A DNA stretch of 64,000 bases, taken from contig SCHM01000002.1 of NCBI GenBank assembly GCA_004123355.1, positions 124,001 to 188,000 of the forward strand. Reading direction: 5' to 3'. A program made the position numbers and the translations under genes. The stretch comes from Amphirosellinia nigrospora (taxonomy: Eukaryota; Ascomycota; Sordariomycetes; Xylariales; Xylariaceae). The notes under the pieces were generated by a model, which was given only the letters and a program-made list of their open reading frames with translations, was not told the DNA's origin and ran no database searches. Shown one piece after another: positions 58,360 through 64,000 of this stretch (within the stretch, counting starts at the first letter, position 1; each line of letters opens with the position of its first letter).

Positions 58360-60619
58360 ATGCTTCCTTCGTCCCCGGCGTCCACAGACGGCCCCGCTCC
58401 TACATCTGCCTTCGCCCCAGTTCCTGCAGCCGCCTCCACCGAGCCCAGCCTCATTCATCGCCAGCAGGCTTCTGCCTCTGCTTCTACTACTACTACTACT
58501 ACTATTCCTGCAGCTGCCACTAGTGGCGCTGAACTCGTCTGTTCACCCGCCAGCGGATCTGATTCCGGAGCTGGACACCCACTCAACCACCCGGCTCTCC
58601 AGAAGCGCTGTGCGTCTCCATCTCTCGATGGTCAATCTCCCGAATCATCCAGCTCCCTACCCGGTGGCCGAAACAATGTCTCGGCCGCTCCCGAGGACCA
58701 ACGCACCAAGAAGCGGCGCACCGGCGCCGGATCCAGGGGCGTCGCCAACCTGACGCCTGAGCAGCTGGCTAAGAAACGAGCTAATGGTGGGTCCACCTCT
58801 CCTTATAATGGCACTACTTTCTTGTAATACACATCGTGATCGCTATATATCTATATTATCACAGCTAGTGAGAGCTATGAATACGTACATCATGATCCCT
58901 TGGTTCGCATATTCGTAAGGTCATTCGGCACACATTCTTCCAGTCTTGGCAATGAATGGATAGGTGGGACGTATCTGACTTTTGTCATGGCAGATCGAGA
59001 AGCACAGCGAGCTATACGCGAACGTACTAGAAACCAGATTGAAGCCCTCGAGAGTCGAATACGCGAATTAACCGCGCAGCAGCCTTATCAAGATCTGCAA
59101 GAAGTAGTTCGTCAGAAACGGGCTATCGAAGCCAAGAATGTGGAACTTAGAAATCACTTAGCATCCATTGCGGCATCGATCCAACCCCTATTATCTAGTG
59201 GCTTATGTATGTCAACTTGAAATGAACCGTCATCTTATACATAGTTCCTCCACCTGTATACTTCTTAATTGCTAACCTGGGCGATAGCAGCGGAAGGCGA
59301 TTTTGCCTCTCCAATTTCAACTTTCAATTCTATACAACCCGTCCCACACCAACAACAGCAGCTTTTGTCCTACTCATCGCACAATGAGTCGACACCAGGG
59401 GGCGAATATACGCCACACTCAGGCGTAGCCTCATCATGGCATAGCCCAGCGCTGCCTCGGTCAGCTTCACCTCCCAATTCAAGTTCCCATTCGGTCAAGA
59501 AACCAAACGAACAAGGGTATAATTGTGTTCCGAATTTGAACATAGGAGGAGAACAAATGAAGCTTGACTTTTTGCCCGGTACTCCACTGCGTTTTAATCG
59601 GATGCAAACAGGCGTGAACGGAGCTCAGGATTCACCAGCTTATCACCACCTTCCCATGAAACACGATTGGGGCCCAGTGACACATGCCAGTCATGACAAT
59701 AACACAACACAGCCAGCAGGACCTTACCACTCGCGCCACCAACAGACCGACAGCGCCAGTGCTCGGAGGACACGCCCGATTCTTCAGATCCATCCCAGAC
59801 GCCGTGGGGAAGTGCCGGGATTCCCATCAAACATGTCCCAGCAACCTGTACCATTGACAACCTCCTCCTGAGCTTCATGAATGAACGTCGCCAGCGTTTT
59901 GCCGAAGGCTTCGCAGCGAAGGAGGTAGTAGGACCAAGGTATCCCTCCGTCTCTTCGTTGCTTAACCCCGAGAACGGGCACCATTCCCATCCAGTATCCA
60001 AGGTCTTTACGGATATCCTCTCAAAGTTTTCCGCACTTTGCAGAATACCCGAGAGAGTGGCTGTCTTGTACGTCATGTTCCGAATCAGTAAGTAACTTTC
60101 CATTCTCTCTCATTTTATGTATTATCACGGCATGCTGCCTGAGTTATGATTGTGTCTTGTGAGCCCGAGAACCATTTACGGAGCGCACTCAAGACAAGAA
60201 TCGCTAACACCCAATCTTTAGTGCGGTGGCATATTAGTCCTACTCTAGAGAATTTTAAGCTACTGCCCCCCTTCTCGCATCCCCTGGATGTGCAGTACAG
60301 CATACCACATCCGGCATGGGTTGACTATCTTCCATGGCCCGCCATGCGAAGAAAGTTTATCCATGAATTCGAATCTCCAGATTTCGATTTCGACAAAGTC
60401 TTTCTGCCTTATACACAAACGCTATCCCTCAACTGGCCTTACGAGGAGAGGAATGCCCTGATCGAAACCCCCGACGGCACCGAGATCATCATCAATCCCG
60501 TCTTCCAAGAGCACTTCCTGAGGATCCAGAATTGGACATTAGGCAATGCTTTTGATAAGGCCTTTCCAGCCCTTCGAGGCACGTATAATCTGAGACGTGA
60601 CGGCGACGCGCCGAATTAA
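58360..60619 (+). CDS. bZIP transcription factor with DUF3425-type C-terminus
   Basis: Nuclear regulator. Model: exons 58360-58786, 58994-59206, 59288-60087 and 60222-60619. Introns have GTGGGT, GTATGT and GTAAGT donors and GCTAAC branches. The N-terminus is Ser/Thr/Pro/Ala-rich with a basic patch (TKKRRTGAGSRG). The bZIP reads LTPEQLAKKRAN-DREAQRAIRERTRNQIEALESRIRELTAQQ, the first intron splitting the Asp codon. Asp stands where most bZIPs have the invariant Asn of NxxAQxxxR, as in the fungal DUF3425-linked group. After a disordered Gln/Ser/Pro linker comes the C-terminal domain: CTIDNLLLSFMNERRQRFAEG, VSKVFTDILSKFSALCRIPERVAVLYVMFRI, then RWHISPTLENF...HPAWVDYLPWPAMRRKFI. A one-base break near 59740-59765 separates the linker frame from PDSSDPSQTPWG. 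Targets unknown. Confidence 0.9.
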
Positions 60620-61754
60620 AAAAAGAATACGATAAAATATTAATAAAAGGGCGATCAAGGTTAATGAGAAACAACGCACGAACACGCTATATGACAAATC
60701 GATCGATATGTATATAATGCACGTATTGGCGTAAGTATTGATTGTACCTGGTATTACGGCGTTTGGAAACCTAGAAAGGAAACCACACAGGCTACAATCA
60801 TGTACAAAAAAATCAACTTCAAGGCGCGTTGTCAAATGCGAGGACGGGAATTCGGATATGAGCAAGATTGTACTTCGGCAGGTGCCTGAACAAGGACTGG
60901 GATTAAAAGACCTACGACAATAACGATAGGATCCGGCGTACAAGGTGGATGCTTGCTTACATGCATGTATGAATGTACCTAATAGTTACGTTGATGTTAC
61001 CTACTGATGTTTATATACGTAATATGGGGTTGTATGGGGTGCAGTGCATGTGCTGTAACATTGCCTGTAGATATAGTTAAGAATTGAGATACTAGGTTGA
61101 ACGAGAAGTTAGAAAGTTTTGGCTTACGATCAATCAGCGTGTTCCGCGTATACGAAAAGCTACTGCTTTTCTTCAATTTAGTATACCCCATCCCTCCCCG
61201 GGCGTTGTGTTTTGCCTCTTCGCAGGCATATAGGTATATAGTCTTTTCTATACCCCAGATAACGTAACGGGTACAATAGATGAACTTTAGGCATCGAATC
61301 ATATACACATGCATGCACGCACGCAAGCACACATAAAAATTCAAGTTATCATGTCTATATACGTGGTTAAGATTCACACAGTCGAAGATTTGGACTTTCG
61401 CGCCCATACTTGCCTCAGCCCCCTACTTCTGTTCGTGTTCGTAAGGATGGATGTGGTAGGTTGTGTGATTCATCATCACTCTCATCTCGTATGTATACAG
61501 ACTCTCTACGATCTCGAGGAGTCGGTTCCGTCTATCATCTCTTGTCTCCTTTCTTGCTCCAGCCGAGAAAGCGATCTGGAGTACATAGCATAGCATATCA
61601 TCGCACCCGATACCGTCACGTCCCTCGGGCAATTAAAGAATAATTATCAAAATGTTTTTATTATTGTACTAATTACAGAGGATATCCCATACTCATATCT
61701 TCATCATATGAAGGGTACCAGGAGGAGTCTTGTTTTTCTCCCTCCTCTCCCTTT
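60620..61754. other. Intergenic space between convergent bZIP and WD40 genes
   Basis: Two 3' UTRs; AT-rich with no gene. The open frame of the WD40 gene continues to 61673, but the true stop is probably at 61755-61757. Confidence 0.5.
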
Positions 61755-63879
61755 TCACGCCTCATCCTCCAAGTCCTCAACCCCAAACGTGAAGGCGGTG
61801 ATACGGCCCCGCCTGTCGCCTCCCACGAACAGCGTAGGCGTGTGATCTCCGGAAAAGTATAGAATTCCACACTCTGGATGATGGGGAGGTTGATGCGCTC
61901 CCGTTCCCGTTCCCGTTCCCGTTCCCGATCCACGTCGAGTATGGGCCTCGGGCGCCTGGGTCGGCCATTTGACTTCTGCTCCGTCGCCATATCGAGAACC
62001 CGGAGCCGCGAGCCCGTGCGCACCGAGTACAGCGCGACGGTGCCTGGGATATCATCGTGAGCGGCGGCCACGACGCCCGTGTCCGCGTCGTACGCGAAGC
62101 CGATGTCGGCGTGTGCTGTGTTCCGGTAGTGCTCGAACTTGATTACCGGCTGGGCTACGGCATTATTCGGGTCATGATCGTTCCCCCATTTTCCCCTGGG
62201 GTTTTCACCCCTTCCATCTGGCTTATTCCGATAACGGCGGTTGAAACGGCCCCGTTGGGACTTGTAAGAGAGGTTATTGTCAGTATTACGACTTTTCCCG
62301 GCTGTGGTATTGGTCTCGACTCTCTCGCCGTCGTCCTCTGCGCCGCGATACGATCGCACGAACCGTAGGTCGTATACTCCGAGCTGGTTCTGCAGTCCGG
62401 CGACGAGGACCTGGTTTCCACCGCCTAGACACCTTAAGTGCGTGATAGTGGAAGGGAGTTTGAGATGTGACCACGATGCTTGCGGTATGCGTGTATCGGC
62501 GGTGAACAGTGCCCCCGGCCGTCCGCCAAATCGCAAGACTTCGGGCTGGCTTGGGTGGAAGTCGATGGCGAAACGTCGCGGAATAGATCCGCCTGAGACT
62601 GCCGTTTGGGGTTGGGTGAGAAGGGCGCTGGCGGCATCAGCCAGCCGGCGGAATTGCCTGAGGCGCGATCCCACTTGGCAACGCCTCTGCTGGTGCCCAC
62701 GAGACATCTCAGTGGTGAGGATTCTGGCGCAGGCGCAATGCAGTGCGCTTCGTCGCCCTTGCTTATCCCGTGTATTCGTACAGTTACCCCAGATCCTATA
62801 TCCTATTCAGTAGTGTGAATACTGAGTGCCAACAATTATATAAGGAAGGGGGTAATGAAGCCTACGGGATGATAGGGCAGTAGTGAAGCCATAAGGCGTG
62901 GAATCGGGGAAACCAAGATTGGGAGAGTGGACATACTGTGGAGAGGGTCTTCGTCATGGTGGTCATCAGTGGGCAGGAAATACCACAGAGTGGTGAGATG
63001 GGATGACGACCCTGATGTCACAAGAATAAGGTCATTGTACGCGCTATACTTCAGATTTGTCAAGCGTGGTCCAAGATGCTCCTCCCAGTGCGTACGACGT
63101 GAATATGGTAGCCCGTAGTTAGCTAGGAGACGCTGATCGAGGCTATATCAGGACACAAAGTGAAATATTAGTCAAGTTAACATGGCTAGAAGAAGAAGAA
63201 GCTATCAAGTGGTTTATCAAATGAGCATTGATTTTCGGTCGGGATACCTACTGCTTATTCTTATCTCGGGGGAAATATGTTGAGAGTAGCACATCCCAAT
63301 CATTCAGTACTAAACTTTTTTTAGTATATCTCGACGCCATCAGCAAGAAAAGAACAAAGCATAGGTGCTGCCAGTGACGTACTCGCATACGCAGCGCACA
63401 CTCCAGCTCCGTGGTCAGAGCCCGCGATACACATGCGCTTGACTTGGCTTCCTCGGCCGGATGGTTGATCCATCAGGACGCGGCCTTTGTGCCGTAGACC
63501 CTCGACGAAACAAAAGCTTGTATATCGGCTTTCATGGCGCCATACTCGCGGGCAAAAAAACCGCCTGTCAACGGCTCATGGAGCACTCTGGCGCGCCTGA
63601 TCCGACTCTTAGCGAGGTCCGAGTGCCGCAGGACCGTCGCGGCATCCTCATCGCGGAGCTTCCGCCTCTTGACATTGCCAGAGAACCACGCAGCATTTGT
63701 GGGCGCTGTTTTGCCGCTCTCGACTTTGAAATAGCGCTTCTTCTCGGCATCTTCACAGAACTGTTAGTTATATAAAAGAGCGGAATGGTGAATGCATCTA
63801 TGAATGCATCTACCTGCAGCAGAGCAAACTGTGCATCGAGGTTGGGGAACAGACCGAAATAGTACCCAGGGATATCCAT
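61755..63879 (-). CDS. WD40-repeat protein, DCAF4/WDR21-like (frame-broken)
   Basis: Likely a beta-propeller adaptor, possibly for a CUL4-DDB1 ligase (inferred from resemblance to DCAF4). The minus-strand start at 63879 gives MDIPGYYFGLFPNLDAQFALLQ. Intron 63813-63761 (branch CTAAC) joins it to FCEDAEKKRYFKVESGKTAPTNAAW, NVKRRKLRDEDAA and RVLHEPLTGGFFAREYGAM. Further exons give LDQRLLANYGLPYSRRTHWEEHLGPRLTNLKYSAYNDLILVTSGSS, then after a GTATGT intron (about 62936-62803) GVTVRIHGIS...LVGTSRGVAKWD. Propeller blades continue FAIDFHPSQPEVLRFGGRPGALFTADTR, LRCLGGGNQVLVAGLQNQLGVYDLRF, HADIGFAYDADTGVVAAAHDD and FVGGDRRGRITAFTFGVEDLEDEA, stop TGA at 61757-61755. Indels lie near 63520, 63450, 62580 and 61860. 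A (CCCGTT)n tract at 61897-61929 encodes an Arg-Glu repeat in a loop. Confidence 0.82.
61897..61929. repeat. (CCCGTT)n hexamer repeat inside the WD40 coding region
   Basis: About five copies. On the coding strand it reads CGGGAA/CGGGAG, giving alternating Arg and Glu. Hexamer steps keep the frame, so copy number may vary between strains. Confidence 0.8.
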
Positions 63880-64000
63880 ACTTCGTGTTTCTCTTGGTCA
63901 AGCGCGGTAGACATGTAGAGGTGCATAATCCAGACACGGGCATTTTATTTTCTCTAGAGGGAGTGCAGGTGGCAAGGTAATGTACCTATAGGTAGCAATC

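Noticed and set aside
61673-61754. C-terminal extension of the WD40 open frame
   Set aside because: The family-like ending (FVGGDRRGRITAFTFGVEDLEDEA) lies in another frame and stops at 61755; the extension follows an indel near 61860.

Overview
The window is nuclear DNA from a filamentous ascomycete (Pezizomycotina, most likely Sordariomycetes). The evidence is short introns of about 50-200 nt with GTRNGT donors and CTAAC/CTGAT branch points, loosely packed single genes on both strands, and fungus-specific families (NIC96 with an N-terminal FG region, a bZIP with a DUF3425-type tail, GH12, VTC, a secreted intradiol dioxygenase). The class-level call is inference; I cannot name the genus.

Layout. 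0.4-2.3 kb: eIF2B gamma. 7.6-8.9 kb: a C2H2 zinc-finger regulator. 13.1-15.6 kb: a leucine-rich-repeat/F-box-like protein. 15.7-21.3 kb: a small catabolic stretch with a secreted GH12 xyloglucanase/endoglucanase (-), an SDR oxidoreductase (+) and a secreted intradiol dioxygenase (+). 25.2-30.0 kb: the mitochondrial phosphate carrier MIR1, the SNARE BET1, and the anaphase-promoting-complex subunit APC15 convergent with BET1. 35.8-49.6 kb: NADH-dependent glutamate synthase GLT1, the polyphosphate-complex subunit VTC2 and a 768-residue conserved-looking protein of unknown function. 51.4-63.9 kb: an FGGY carbohydrate kinase, the nucleoporin NIC96, a bZIP transcription factor and a WD40 protein resembling DCAF4 (-). 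Gene-poor stretches of 4-6 kb (2.3-7.6, 8.9-13.1, 21.3-25.2 and 30.0-35.8 kb) hold no gene I can support. The third carries inverted repeats and tRNA-like relics.

These are mostly unconnected housekeeping genes, and I see no operon-like system or biosynthetic cluster. Many of the genes, including ones normally essential (GLT1, BET1, MIR1), are broken by isolated 1-2 base indels, often loss of a C or G in a short run. The protein resumes in another frame with conserved motifs intact. I read these as sequencing or assembly errors rather than real pseudogenes, so spans are given from true start to true stop across the breaks. eIF2B gamma, the 768-aa protein and NIC96 read cleanly once introns are removed. 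I found no convincing new multi-gene system. The most interesting leads are the uncharacterised 768-aa protein, the stretched second zinc finger at 8.5 kb, and the cluster of palindromes and tRNA-like sequence at 23.6-24.0 kb.
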